Of a stretch of 15,882 nt of DNA, positions 1 to 6,780 are shown piece after piece. The notes beneath the pieces were generated by a model. The model was given only the letters and a program-made list of their open reading frames with translations. It was not told the origin of the DNA and made no database searches. The number at the start of each line of letters is the position of its first letter. Positions within the stretch are counted from its first letter, which is position 1. The translations under genes and the position numbers were made by a program. Source of the DNA: an uncultured Acidimicrobiaceae bacterium (GTDB lineage: Bacteria; Actinomycetota; Acidimicrobiia; Acidimicrobiales; Microtrichaceae); the NCBI GenBank assembly GCA_937868025.1, contig CALMLJ010000476.1, forward strand, positions 1 to 15,882. The letters are read 5' to 3'.

Positions 1-61
1 CGGCGGTTCGCACGTTGGCATCGCCGACGATGGCGGCCAGCGCTGAGATCAGATCCGACAC
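1..61 (-). CDS. Probable FAD-binding oxidase/dehydrogenase, N-terminal fragment (partial)
   Basis: Only the first 20 codons are inside the window; the gene runs off the left edge. Reading the minus strand from the GTG at 61 gives MSDLISALAAIVGDANVRTA. The pattern 'L..IVG..NV.T' is how many FAD_binding_4 flavoproteins (GlcD, D-2-hydroxyglutarate or D-lactate dehydrogenase type) begin, just before their FAD-binding domain; that is a family resemblance from memory. An AGGGGG stretch lies upstream of the GTG and could be the ribosome binding site. The gene is divergent from the ProA-like gene, with about 170 bases between the starts. With so few residues the family call is tentative; the presence of a start here is somewhat more secure. 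Confidence 0.45.
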   Translation of the reverse strand, partial: MSDLISALAAIVGDANVRTA

Positions 62-101
62 TCCTGGTTCCCCCTGCTCGACACTCCCCCTACGGGATGC
101 C

Positions 102-118
102 CTGTTTCTACCAAACAG
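102..118. promoter_or_regulatory. Perfect inverted repeat, candidate operator in divergent promoter region
   Basis: CTGTTT-CTACC-AAACAG is a perfect 6-base inverted repeat with a 5-base spacer, and one of the few AT-richer patches here. It lies about 40 bases upstream of the minus-strand start at 61 and about 115 upstream of the plus-strand ATG at 232. Its size and position suit a dimeric transcription factor acting on the divergent pair. No A/T tract follows it, which argues against a terminator. The regulator is unknown. Confidence 0.35.
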
Positions 119-231
119 CGTGCGTTCGCTCTCAGTCGACCGTTCACTGGGTCGACCATCTCGCCGGCCCTGCTCACTGCATGAGCGTCTCACCGTCGGG
201 GCGAAACCGCACCCGAGGTAGCGTCTGCGCC

Positions 232-1728
232 ATGTCGATCGAACCGCTCACCGACCTGACCGCCGGCATGGCCATCCTCGCCGGGGGCGACCAGGTCATC
301 CGCGTCACGCCCGAACTCGCCGACGCGTTCGCACCGGGCGATCGCCTCGCCGTCGTGGGCGAGACCGTCCTCCACATCCCCGCTGCCGAAGGCGCAACCG
401 CCGCAGCCGCCGTGGGCGCAGCGAGCGACGCGTTCGCCCGGATGGGCGCAGTCACCGACGAGCAGATCACCGCGTTCTTCGAAGCGTTCGCCCGCCGTCT
501 GGAAGACACCGAGTCGTTCGCCCCGATCGCCGCGGCGAACCAGGCCGACATCGAGGCCGCCAAGGCTCGGGGCCGCTCCACCACCCGCCTCGTCCTCAGC
601 GACACGATGCGCGCCGACATGGTCAGCGGGCTTCGCTCGTGGGCGACCGCCGAGTCGGGCCGCGGCGCCGTCATCGACGCGGTCGAGCACGACGGCTGGT
701 CGGTCGAACTGCGCCGCGCCGGCCTCGGCGTCGTCGGGTTCGTGTTCGAGGGCCGTCCCAACGTGTTCGCCGATGCGTGCGGCGTCATCCGTTCCGGAAA
801 CACCGTCGTGTTCCGCATCGGGTCCGACGCTCTCGGCACCGCCCGAGCGATCGTCGAGCACGCGCTCGACCCGGCGCTCGCCGAGGCCGGGCTCCCCGCC
901 GGTGCCGCGTCGCTCGTCGACTCGGCGGCACACGCTGCCGGCTGGGCGATGTTCTCCGACCCTCGGCTCGGCCTTGCTGTCGCTCGCGGGTCGGGCCCTG
1001 CGGTCACGCAGCTCGGCACGGTGGCCCGCCAGGCCGGTGTGCCGGTGAGCCTGCACGGCACCGGCGGCGCCTGGATCGTCGCCGACTCGGCGGCCGACGG
1101 CACGACGCTCGCCGCCGCCGTGCTCCACTCACTCGACCGCAAGGTGTGCAACACGCTCAACGTCTGCTGCATCGTCGCCGACCGCGCCGACGAGCTCGTG
1201 CCGGTGGTGCTGGCATCGCTCGGCGCCGCTGCCGACCGTCGCGGCACCAACCCGAAGCTCCACGTCGCCGCCGGCAGCGAGTCGTACGTCCCCGCCGAGT
1301 GGTTCGAGCCGACCGACATCACCCGCGCCCGAGGTGCCGTGCGCGAGGCCGGCGCCGAGCTCATCGCCCTCGAGGAGCTCGGGACGGAGTGGGAATGGGA
1401 GGAGTCACCGGAGATCAGCCTGGTGATCGTCGCTGACGTCGACGAGGCCATCGCCCTGTTCAACGACCACTCCCCTCGCTTCGTCGCGTCGCTGATCTCG
1501 ACCGACGCGGCCGCGCAGGACCACTTCTACGAACTGGTCGACGCACCGTTCGTCGGCAACGGGTTCACCCGCTGGGTCGACGGTCAGTACGCGCTCGGCA
1601 AGCCCGAGTTGGGCCTCAGCAACTGGCAGTTCGGCCGCCTGTTCGGGCGCGGCGGTGTCCTCTCGGGCGACTCGGTGTTCACCGTGCGCACCCGCGTCAC
1701 GCAGACCGACCCCTCAGTGCACCGCTGA
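232..1728 (+). CDS. ProA-like aldehyde dehydrogenase (glutamate-5-semialdehyde dehydrogenase family)
   Basis: The 498-residue product belongs to the gamma-glutamyl phosphate reductase branch of the aldehyde dehydrogenases. ProA reduces gamma-glutamyl phosphate to glutamate semialdehyde with NADPH in proline synthesis. Visible marks are FEGRPNV at about 172-178 (EARPNV in standard ProA), SGNTVVFR at 188-195, the active-site segment KVCNT with Cys306, and the C-terminal block FTRWVDGQYALGKPELG at 445-461, matching the TRFxDG...GLGxExG signature. ProA is usually about 415-420 residues. This protein has roughly 60 extra N-terminal residues and a variant LRGGKEA-equivalent loop (FRIGSDAL, 194-201), so it may be a subfamily with another substrate. 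I chose ATG 232; an in-frame ATG at 181 and an upstream extension to 97 look less protein-like. No proB or other proline gene is visible. Family call is firm, exact substrate is not. Confidence 0.85.
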   Translation: MSIEPLTDLTAGMAILAGGDQVIRVTPELADAFAPGDRLAVVGETVLHIPAAEGATAAAAVGAASDAFARMGAVTDEQITAFFEAFARRLEDTESFAPIAAANQADIEAAKARGRSTTRLVLSDTMRADMVSGLRSWATAESGRGAVIDAVEHDGWSVELRRAGLGVVGFVFEGRPNVFADACGVIRSGNTVVFRIGSDALGTARAIVEHALDPALAEAGLPAGAASLVDSAAHAAGWAMFSDPRLGLAVARGSGPAVTQLGTVARQAGVPVSLHGTGGAWIVADSAADGTTLAAAVLHSLDRKVCNTLNVCCIVADRADELVPVVLASLGAAADRRGTNPKLHVAAGSESYVPAEWFEPTDITRARGAVREAGAELIALEELGTEWEWEESPEISLVIVADVDEAIALFNDHSPRFVASLISTDAAAQDHFYELVDAPFVGNGFTRWVDGQYALGKPELGLSNWQFGRLFGRGGVLSGDSVFTVRTRVTQTDPSVHR

Positions 1729-1799
1729 TCAACATCGAGCCGAGACGTCGAGCGTCGTTCGCCCAGGTCGGATCGCGGCATCTCGCGTTGACACGAAGG

Positions 1800-1821
1800 C
1801 ACCGGTCACGGCATGCCGGTG
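1800..1821. terminator. Possible weak bidirectional terminator hairpin
   Basis: CACCGG at 1800-1805 pairs with CCGGTG at 1816-1821 across a 10-base loop, at the junction of the convergent ProA-like and toxin genes; it overlaps the toxin stop codon. No T-run follows on either strand. A short stem in GC-rich DNA can arise by chance, so this is a weak call. Confidence 0.2.
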
Positions 1822-2144
1822 ATCATGGCGAGCACGTCGAGGATCTGGTGCGACACGGCCGGTCCGACGTTTCCAGCCGGTGCGGAGCACCGTTCGCGCG
1901 CCACAGCACGCATCTGCTCGACCAAGGCGTAGCTCGTCCGCCGCAGCCGGTTCTCATCATCGGGCTCGATCGCAACGTGACTCGGGAACGTCCGCGTCGT
2001 GGACGTGAGCGGAACCACGAACACCGTCGACGGACGGAAGCGAAGGAACGCGTCGGCAGTGGTGACGACGGCGGGGTGGGTGAAGCCGGGCTCCGACCCG
2101 ATCGGTGTTCCGAAGTCGACCTCGACGATGTCGCCGAAGTTCAC
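1806..2144 (-). CDS. MazF/PemK-family toxin (mRNA interferase)
   Basis: This is a 112-residue protein of the usual MazF size. Landmarks are the opening FGDIVEVDFG (3-12), the S1-S2 loop GSEPGFTHPAVV (16-27), VVPLTST at 43-49 with the conserved Thr region, and SYALVEQMRAV at 71-81. Family members are ribosome-independent or ribosome-associated endoribonucleases that cut mRNA or tRNA at short sequences, neutralised by the partner antitoxin. I chose GTG 2144 because it overlaps the antitoxin stop in the 4-base arrangement GTGA, typical of coupled toxin-antitoxin genes. A GTG at 2171 is an alternative that would add nine residues. The loop has His23 where MazF proteins usually carry the catalytic Arg of the RPA motif, so activity or mechanism may differ. 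Confidence 0.85.
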   Translation of the reverse strand: MNFGDIVEVDFGTPIGSEPGFTHPAVVTTADAFLRFRPSTVFVVPLTSTTRTFPSHVAIEPDDENRLRRTSYALVEQMRAVARERCSAPAGNVGPAVSHQILDVLAMITGMP

Positions 2145-2386
2145 GCTCCGCCCGCTTCGGGCTCGAGCCACTCGTCGCGCTCTCGGGTATAGGCCGCCCA
2201 GGCCTCCGGGTCGGCTCGGAGTTGCTGCTCCGCCGTACTCATCGCGCCGTAGAACCGCGCTCGACGCAGGGCCTCGAGGGCTTGATCGAGCGTGTCAGCC
2301 ATGGTCGCGTCGGCTTCAGCGGCGAGGCGCCGAAGGCGGTCCCGCTGCTGGGTGCTCACGCGAATCGTGGTAGACGATTGTGTCAT
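2141..2386 (-). CDS. Ribbon-helix-helix antitoxin of the MazF-type pair
   Basis: An 81-residue protein lies directly upstream of the MazF-like toxin. The N-terminal strand TTIRVST (6-12) followed by two helices (13-41, with RDRLRRLAAEAD and ADTLDQALEALRR) has the pattern of a ribbon-helix-helix DNA-binding domain. The C-terminal half (EAWAAYTRERDEWLEPE, 61-77) is acidic and aromatic, as in segments that wrap around and inhibit MazF toxins. Its stop overlaps the toxin start, and the small DNA-binding antitoxin comes first, the usual order. It should bind the palindrome at its own start and repress the operon; this is inferred from the family. Confidence 0.82.
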   Translation of the reverse strand: MTQSSTTIRVSTQQRDRLRRLAAEADATMADTLDQALEALRRARFYGAMSTAEQQLRADPEAWAAYTRERDEWLEPEAGGA

Positions 2387-2399
2387 ACATGTAGTCTAC
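2370..2399 (-). promoter_or_regulatory. Candidate autoregulatory operator of the toxin-antitoxin operon
   Basis: Several symmetric elements overlap at the antitoxin start: GTAGAC (2370-2375) with GTCTAC (2394-2399), the 8-base palindrome TACATGTA (2386-2393), and GTAG-T-CTAC (2391-2399). Nested short palindromes over the promoter and start codon are typical binding sites for ribbon-helix-helix antitoxins, which repress their own operon cooperatively with the toxin. I see no convincing -35/-10 pair, so the promoter itself is not placed. Confidence 0.5.
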
Positions 2400-2447
2400 T
2401 TCCCCGTTTCCATCGACAGCCGCTCATCGCCAGAGCCGGAGCACCCC

Positions 2448-2470
2448 ACCGATGGCCTTGCGTCATCGGT
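2448..2470 (-). terminator. Candidate terminator after the SpoIIE/HATPase gene
   Basis: ACCGATG (2448-2454) and CATCGGT (2464-2470) form a perfect 7-base stem with a 9-base loop. It starts about 20 bases past the stop of the minus-strand phosphatase/kinase gene and precedes the antitoxin start on the same strand. There is no U-tract, as is common for hairpins in high-GC actinobacteria. It would separate the two transcription units. Confidence 0.4.
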
Positions 2471-2490
2471 TGAGCTCTGACTGCTGGCCA

Positions 2491-5055
2491 TCACGGCTGC
2501 AGTTCGAACCAGATCGACTTCCCGTCAGGTGTCGGCGTGACGCCCCAGCTCGTCGACAAGTGCTCGACGATGCCGATCCCACGTCCGCTGACCGCGTCGT
2601 AGGGCTGATGGTTGCGAACGGGCATCCGCTCGCTGCGGTCGGCGACCTCGATGCGGACGCCAGCACCGGCGGCAACGACCCGGACGCGAAACGAACTCCG
2701 GGCGTGGATCACCGCGTTGGTCGCGAGTTCCGAGACCGCGAGTCGTAACAGGTCGTCGAGGGGCGGCCTCGCCGCGCTCGCGATCACGAACTCCCGGGCT
2801 GCCGAGACCGACTGCGGTTCCGGCTCGAACTCACGCTCGGCAACCAGCTCCTCCACGGAGACATCGTCCGCGCCCGCCAGGTCGACGAGGTCGCCACCGG
2901 CGATGCGCACGACGACGAGGGCGATGTCGTCGTCGCGTTCCGGGATGGGCAACACGCGCTGCACCGCCGACCCGAGGTGCTCGACAACGGTCTCGGCAGG
3001 GCCGGCCACCGCCGTGGCCGCGGTCACGATGTCGGCCATCGTCGCCTCGTCGATCCCGTGCGGGGCAGGCACATCGGTGATGCCGTCGGTGTTCAGCACC
3101 ACGGTGTCGCCCGGTCCGAGATCGACCACGCTGGGCGTGAGGCGGACGGTCGGCATGACACCCAACAGCGTCCCGGCGGTGCCGAGCGGTGACGCCGCTT
3201 CGCCGGCGCGAGCCAGGAACGGGAGCGGGTGGCCACCGGCGACCGACGTGAACCTCCAGTGCCCGGACTCGGCGTCGATCCGTTCGAGGGTCGAGTAGAG
3301 CACCGTGCAGAAGCGGTCGGTGTCGCTGGCCAGGATGGCGTCGTTGAGCCACTCGAGCACTTCGACGGGACTCGCCCCGTGGGTGGCGGCGGCGCGGATC
3401 GTGTGCCGCGCGAGCGCGGTGACCGCGGCTGCCTCGGGGCCGGTGCCGCACACGTCGCCGATGACAACGGCCCAGCGATCGGGTCCGATCGCGAACACGT
3501 CGTAGAAGTCGCCGCCGACCTCGCTCGCCGCGCCGGCCGCCCAGTACCGAACGGCGATGCCGGCTCCGTCGATCTCGGGCAGGCGCGCCGGCAGCAGCGC
3601 CGACTGGAGGACGTTGGCGACGTTGCGCTGTTGGTCGCGCAGCCACGCGGCATCGAGGGCCTCGGCGACCCGACCGGCGGCCGTCTCGGCGAGGGCGACA
3701 TCGTCGGCGTCGTAGACACGGCCGGACTCGGCGCTCACGAATTGCATGGCGCCGATGACCCCACGCTTGGTCACGAGGGGAACGGCGATCAGGCTCGTCG
3801 GCATCAGCTCGTCGAGGATGGCCCGCGCCTGGTCGGGCGTCGCCCGAACCGCGTTGTCGATCAGCCGTTCGCGGAACTCGCCGGAGAACGACGGGATGAA
3901 CTGGGTGACGCCCTCGCGGACCGCGGCGGCAGCGCCGAGGGGGGCGTCGGGGTCGTACGGATGGTGGGCGAGCAGATCACGCAGCCACTCGATCCGCTCG
4001 GGGTCGTGGTGGGCGAAGATGATGTCGGGGTTCGCCGAAACGGTCGATCCCTCGAAGAAGTGGAGCGAGCACCAGTCACCCAGGGTCGGGACGGCAGCCT
4101 CGGTCACCGCCTGCATGAGCGCCTGATGGTCGTCGGCGGCCATCGCCGCGTCGTTGAGGCCCGACAGGAACTCGAGTCGCCGCCGCTGCAATCTCCCCGC
4201 CTCGAGGAGTCGCTCGGCCTCGAGCGCCCGACGCTCGTTCTCGAGTTCGACGAGCTTGCGGTCGGTCACGTCACCCGAGCACCCGATCGTGCCCGCCACC
4301 GAGCCGTCGCTGTGCTGGGTCACCATGGCGCGGCCCTGCAGCCACCGGATCGAACCGTCGGGATGCAGCACCCGGTACTCCACCTGGTACGACGACCCGG
4401 TCGCCACCGCGGCCGCGATGGTCGACCGGGTCGCGTCCCGGTCGTCGGGGTGGATCATGGCGTACCAACTCTCGGCGGTGCCGTCGTACGTGCCGGGCTC
4501 CAGTCCGTAGAGCCGCTCCATGTTCTCGTCCCACACGATCTCGTCGGTGTCGAGATCCCGGCGCCACGTGCCCAACTCGCCACCGGCGAGCGCCATCAGC
4601 AGATGGTTCGTGAGCTCGGCGGCGCGGTCCTCGATCGCCCGTTGATCGGTCACGTCGTCGGCGACGCCGATCGAGCCGACGATCTCGCCGTGCTCGTTGC
4701 GCAACGGTCGGAGCGCGGTGTGGATCCGCACCGGCGTCGCGTCGGCGCGCACGATCGTCAGGTCGCCGGTCCAACTCTCCCCCGCCTCGACCCCCAACGC
4801 GATCTCGTACGCGGCGTCGAGCTCGGCCGGCAGGATCAGCAGCTCGCCGATGTGATGGCCGAGCACGTTGCCCGATGTCCAGCCGTACAGTCGCTCGGCG
4901 TTCGCATTCCAGGCGAGCACGGTCCCGTCGACATCCCACACGACGATCGCCCCCGGCAGGCTCTCGATCAGGAGCTCGGTGCCCCGGAGCGCGGCCAGCG
5001 CCGCGTCGGTGCCGGGCCGGGGCGACGACTCGGCGGGCGCTCGGTCAGGCTCCAC
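2491..5055 (-). CDS. PAS-PAS-GAF-SpoIIE phosphatase with C-terminal HATPase (RsbW-like) domain
   Basis: The 854-residue protein carries, in order, PAS 1 (about 28-140), PAS 2 with a PAC tail (about 155-265, ending DVTDRK), a charged helical linker (265-295), GAF (about 300-470), a SpoIIE/PP2C phosphatase (about 485-715) and a GHKL ATPase of the anti-sigma-factor kinase type (about 740-854). Phosphatase metal-binding residues are visible in GGDFYD (514-519), GDVCGTG (533-539) and TDGITD (656-661). The kinase shows the N box ELATNAV (776-782), ADRSERMP (805-812) and GRGIGIV (824-830). Such proteins control partner switching: the phosphatase dephosphorylates an STAS anti-anti-sigma protein, and the kinase rephosphorylates it or binds a sigma factor. 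No transmembrane segment is evident, so it is probably a cytoplasmic sensor of small ligands, light or redox. No STAS or sigma gene is present in the window. The start is GTG 5055 without a strong Shine-Dalgarno. Confidence 0.95.
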   Translation of the reverse strand: MEPDRAPAESSPRPGTDAALAALRGTELLIESLPGAIVVWDVDGTVLAWNANAERLYGWTSGNVLGHHIGELLILPAELDAAYEIALGVEAGESWTGDLTIVRADATPVRIHTALRPLRNEHGEIVGSIGVADDVTDQRAIEDRAAELTNHLLMALAGGELGTWRRDLDTDEIVWDENMERLYGLEPGTYDGTAESWYAMIHPDDRDATRSTIAAAVATGSSYQVEYRVLHPDGSIRWLQGRAMVTQHSDGSVAGTIGCSGDVTDRKLVELENERRALEAERLLEAGRLQRRRLEFLSGLNDAAMAADDHQALMQAVTEAAVPTLGDWCSLHFFEGSTVSANPDIIFAHHDPERIEWLRDLLAHHPYDPDAPLGAAAAVREGVTQFIPSFSGEFRERLIDNAVRATPDQARAILDELMPTSLIAVPLVTKRGVIGAMQFVSAESGRVYDADDVALAETAAGRVAEALDAAWLRDQQRNVANVLQSALLPARLPEIDGAGIAVRYWAAGAASEVGGDFYDVFAIGPDRWAVVIGDVCGTGPEAAAVTALARHTIRAAATHGASPVEVLEWLNDAILASDTDRFCTVLYSTLERIDAESGHWRFTSVAGGHPLPFLARAGEAASPLGTAGTLLGVMPTVRLTPSVVDLGPGDTVVLNTDGITDVPAPHGIDEATMADIVTAATAVAGPAETVVEHLGSAVQRVLPIPERDDDIALVVVRIAGGDLVDLAGADDVSVEELVAEREFEPEPQSVSAAREFVIASAARPPLDDLLRLAVSELATNAVIHARSSFRVRVVAAGAGVRIEVADRSERMPVRNHQPYDAVSGRGIGIVEHLSTSWGVTPTPDGKSIWFELQP

Positions 5056-5123
5056 GGTGACCAGCGTAGGTCGGATCGACCGCCGCCACCTCGGTCTCCG
5101 ATCGGGTCTGGGAGGATGGCGCC

Positions 5124-5684
5124 ATGACTTTCGACGCCGACGAGCTCGGCCGCCTCATCAGGGCGCGTCGGACCACCAAGCTGCTCGACCCCGACACGCC
5201 GGTCGATCCGACCGTCATCGAGGAGCTCTGCGCCCTCGCGACGTGGGCGCCGAACCACAAGCGCACCGAGCCATGGCGCTTCGCCGTGTTCACCGGCGAC
5301 GGTCGCCGGGTCCTGGGCGAGACGATTGCCGATGCGCTGCAGGCCGCCGGCGGCCACGAGGCGAAGATCCTCAAGACCCGCACGAAGTACCTCCGCTCGG
5401 CGGCGGTGGTGATGGTGGGCTCGACACCCGGGCCCGACGAGATGACGACCGGCGAGAACCGCGACGCCGTTGCTGCCGGCATCAGCAACTTCCTCCTCGG
5501 GGCGACCGCCCGCGGGTTGGCAACGTTGTGGTCGACGGTGTCGCCGCCACGGTCGCCCGCCGTCGCCGAACTGTGCGGGTTCCCCGAAGGAACCTTCGTC
5601 GTGGGCGCCGTCTACCTCAGCCACCCGACCGGCGAGGAACCGCTCGGACGGCGTTCGGTGCCGATGATCACCTGGATCGACTGA
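5124..5684 (+). CDS. Nitroreductase family protein (YdjA-like)
   Basis: A 186-residue FMN-dependent oxidoreductase, close in length to single-domain YdjA-type nitroreductases (about 180-190). The FMN phosphate-binding motif RRTTK lies at 15-19, followed by ATWAPNHKRTEPWRF at 39-53, diagnostic of the short nitroreductase subgroup. A glycine-containing helix, AAGISNFLLGATARGLATLW (117-136), follows, and the chain ends with a strand near VVGAVYLSHP. GGAGG at 5111-5115 sits 8 bases before the ATG, supporting this start. Family members reduce nitro groups, quinones or enones with NAD(P)H; the substrate cannot be told from sequence. The 68-base gap to the divergent phosphatase gene holds a small inverted repeat, GGTCG-GAT-CGACC at 5069-5081. 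The 3' end overlaps the convergent oxidoreductase gene by 17 bases. Confidence 0.93.
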   Translation: MTFDADELGRLIRARRTTKLLDPDTPVDPTVIEELCALATWAPNHKRTEPWRFAVFTGDGRRVLGETIADALQAAGGHEAKILKTRTKYLRSAAVVMVGSTPGPDEMTTGENRDAVAAGISNFLLGATARGLATLWSTVSPPRSPAVAELCGFPEGTFVVGAVYLSHPTGEEPLGRRSVPMITWID

Positions 5685-6687
5685 CCCGTTCCCGCACCGA
5701 ACTCACCAGATCGGCGATGAGGTCGTCGGCGATGGCGTAGGGGAAGTAGAAGCCGACCCGGCTGGCGACCCCGTCGAATCGTGCCACGAGCTGGTCGGCA
5801 ACCTCGGCGGGACTGCCGACGATCGCGAGTGTGCGCAGCATCTCCTCGTCGATCAGGGCCGGCATGCGGTCCCACTGGTTGGACTTGGTCATGGCGTTCA
5901 GCTCGGTCTGCAGATCGCCCCAACCGTGCGCGTCGAGCACCGGCCGATAGGCGGGCGTCGAGCCGTAGAAGCTGAGCAGGAAGCGAACGCCCTCGGTCGC
6001 GGTGGCGAGCTCCTGCTCGTCACGCCCGACCGCGATGATCGACTCGCACACGATGCTGAAGTCGGCCCGGGAACGCTGGGACGCCGCCAGGCCGCGATCG
6101 ACGGCAACGAGCGTGTGCTCGGTGAAGAACCGCTCGGTGCAGAACGGCATGACGAGCAGGCCGTCGCCGACCGTTGCGGCCATCTCCACCATCTTCGGCC
6201 CGAGGCCGCCGAGCCAGATCGGCGGCGGGCCCCACTCGAGGGGGCCGGGGTTGAAGAGCGGCGGCATCAGCGTGTGGGTGTAGTAGTCGCCGCGGAAGTC
6301 GAGGCGACTGCCGTTCTGCCAGGAATCGAAGATCGCCCGCATCGCCGCCACCAGCTCGCGCATACGACCGAGGGGCGGATGGAAGTCGGTGCCGTACCGC
6401 TTCTCGATCTGGGTGCGGATCTGGCTGGCGAGGCCGAGCGCGAACCGCCCCTCGCTGAGCGCCTGCAGGTCCCACGCCTGGTGGGCGAGTTGGATCGGGT
6501 TGCGGGGCAGGGCGATGGCGGCGTTGGTGTAGAGGTCGAGCGACGTTCCCGGCGCGGCGAGGACCAACGGTGTGAACACGTCGTGGGGCCCCTCGAACGT
6601 GAACACGCCGTCGAGACCGAGTTCGGCGAGCACCGCCGCCCGCGCCTGAGCCTCCCCGAGACCGAACAGCTGTGTGTCGAGCTTCAC
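5668..6687 (-). CDS. LLM-class (luciferase-like) F420-dependent oxidoreductase, TIGR03617-like
   Basis: A 339-residue TIM-barrel oxidoreductase of the luciferase-like monooxygenase superfamily. The N-terminus MKLDTQLFG, the segment LAHQAWDLQALSEGRFALGL (67-86), the FRGDYYTHTLM block (131-141) and PPPIWLGGLGPKMVEMA (154-170) match the actinobacterial subfamily I know as TIGR03617, predicted to use coenzyme F420. I placed the start at GTG 6687, where homology to MK(L/V)DTQL begins and a GGGAGG lies 11 bases upstream. A start 19 codons earlier at 6744 would lie within the operator region and adds non-conserved residues. It is divergent from the thiolase across a perfect palindrome, suggesting shared regulation. 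Such enzymes often act in degradation of lipids, terpenes or xenobiotics, but the substrate here is unknown. Confidence 0.92.
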   Translation of the reverse strand: MKLDTQLFGLGEAQARAAVLAELGLDGVFTFEGPHDVFTPLVLAAPGTSLDLYTNAAIALPRNPIQLAHQAWDLQALSEGRFALGLASQIRTQIEKRYGTDFHPPLGRMRELVAAMRAIFDSWQNGSRLDFRGDYYTHTLMPPLFNPGPLEWGPPPIWLGGLGPKMVEMAATVGDGLLVMPFCTERFFTEHTLVAVDRGLAASQRSRADFSIVCESIIAVGRDEQELATATEGVRFLLSFYGSTPAYRPVLDAHGWGDLQTELNAMTKSNQWDRMPALIDEEMLRTLAIVGSPAEVADQLVARFDGVASRVGFYFPYAIADDLIADLVSSVRERVSRSR

Positions 6688-6744
6688 GGCAGTACCGACC
6701 TCCCGGGTCTCCGGCTTCCCGGCGAGCGACGCTACATGACACAA

Positions 6745-6761
6745 TCTGACGAACCGTCAGA
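6745..6761. promoter_or_regulatory. Perfect palindrome, candidate TetR-type operator
   Basis: TCTGACG-AAC-CGTCAGA is a perfect inverted repeat with 7-base arms and a 3-base centre. It lies in the 93-base gap between the divergent oxidoreductase (start 6687) and thiolase (start 6781). Length, symmetry and the TGAC...GTCA core resemble TetR-family operators controlling fatty-acid and acyl-CoA genes in actinobacteria. No TetR gene is in the window, so the regulator would be encoded elsewhere. I see no clear -35/-10 elements around it. Confidence 0.55.
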
Positions 6762-6780
6762 ATCCCAGGGGGAATCCTCA

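Noticed and set aside
135..157. GTCGACC repeated at 135 and 151, also readable as an inverted repeat
   Set aside because: GTCGAC is itself a palindrome and frequent in GC-rich actinobacterial DNA; listed only as a companion to the better palindrome at 102-118.
174..1463. Long open frame antisense to the ProA-like gene
   Set aside because: High GC with strong third-position bias opens antisense frames. The translation is Ser/Ala/Arg-rich without any domain pattern, while the plus strand encodes a clear enzyme.
5069..5081. GGTCG-GAT-CGACC inverted repeat between the phosphatase and nitroreductase genes
   Set aside because: Arms of five bases built from common GC-rich words; too weak to list as an operator on its own.
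3229..5127. Open frame of more than 600 codons antisense to the phosphatase/kinase gene
   Set aside because: The translation is Arg/Gly/Val-rich with no motif; the opposite strand has five recognisable domains. It is a composition artefact.
6688..6744. Longer start (6744) for the LLM-class oxidoreductase
   Set aside because: It would add 19 non-conserved residues and run up to the operator; homology begins at the GTG at 6687.
6734..6746. ATGACACAATC shared between the thiolase upstream region and the antitoxin start (minus strand near 2386)
   Set aside because: Chance sharing of an 11-mer is expected in a window this size, and the symmetric elements at the two sites differ.
5926..6780. In-frame upstream extension of the thiolase
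   Set aside because: It is antisense to the F420-type oxidoreductase and low-complexity. The thiolase has a proper ribosome binding site and family-typical N-terminus at 6781.
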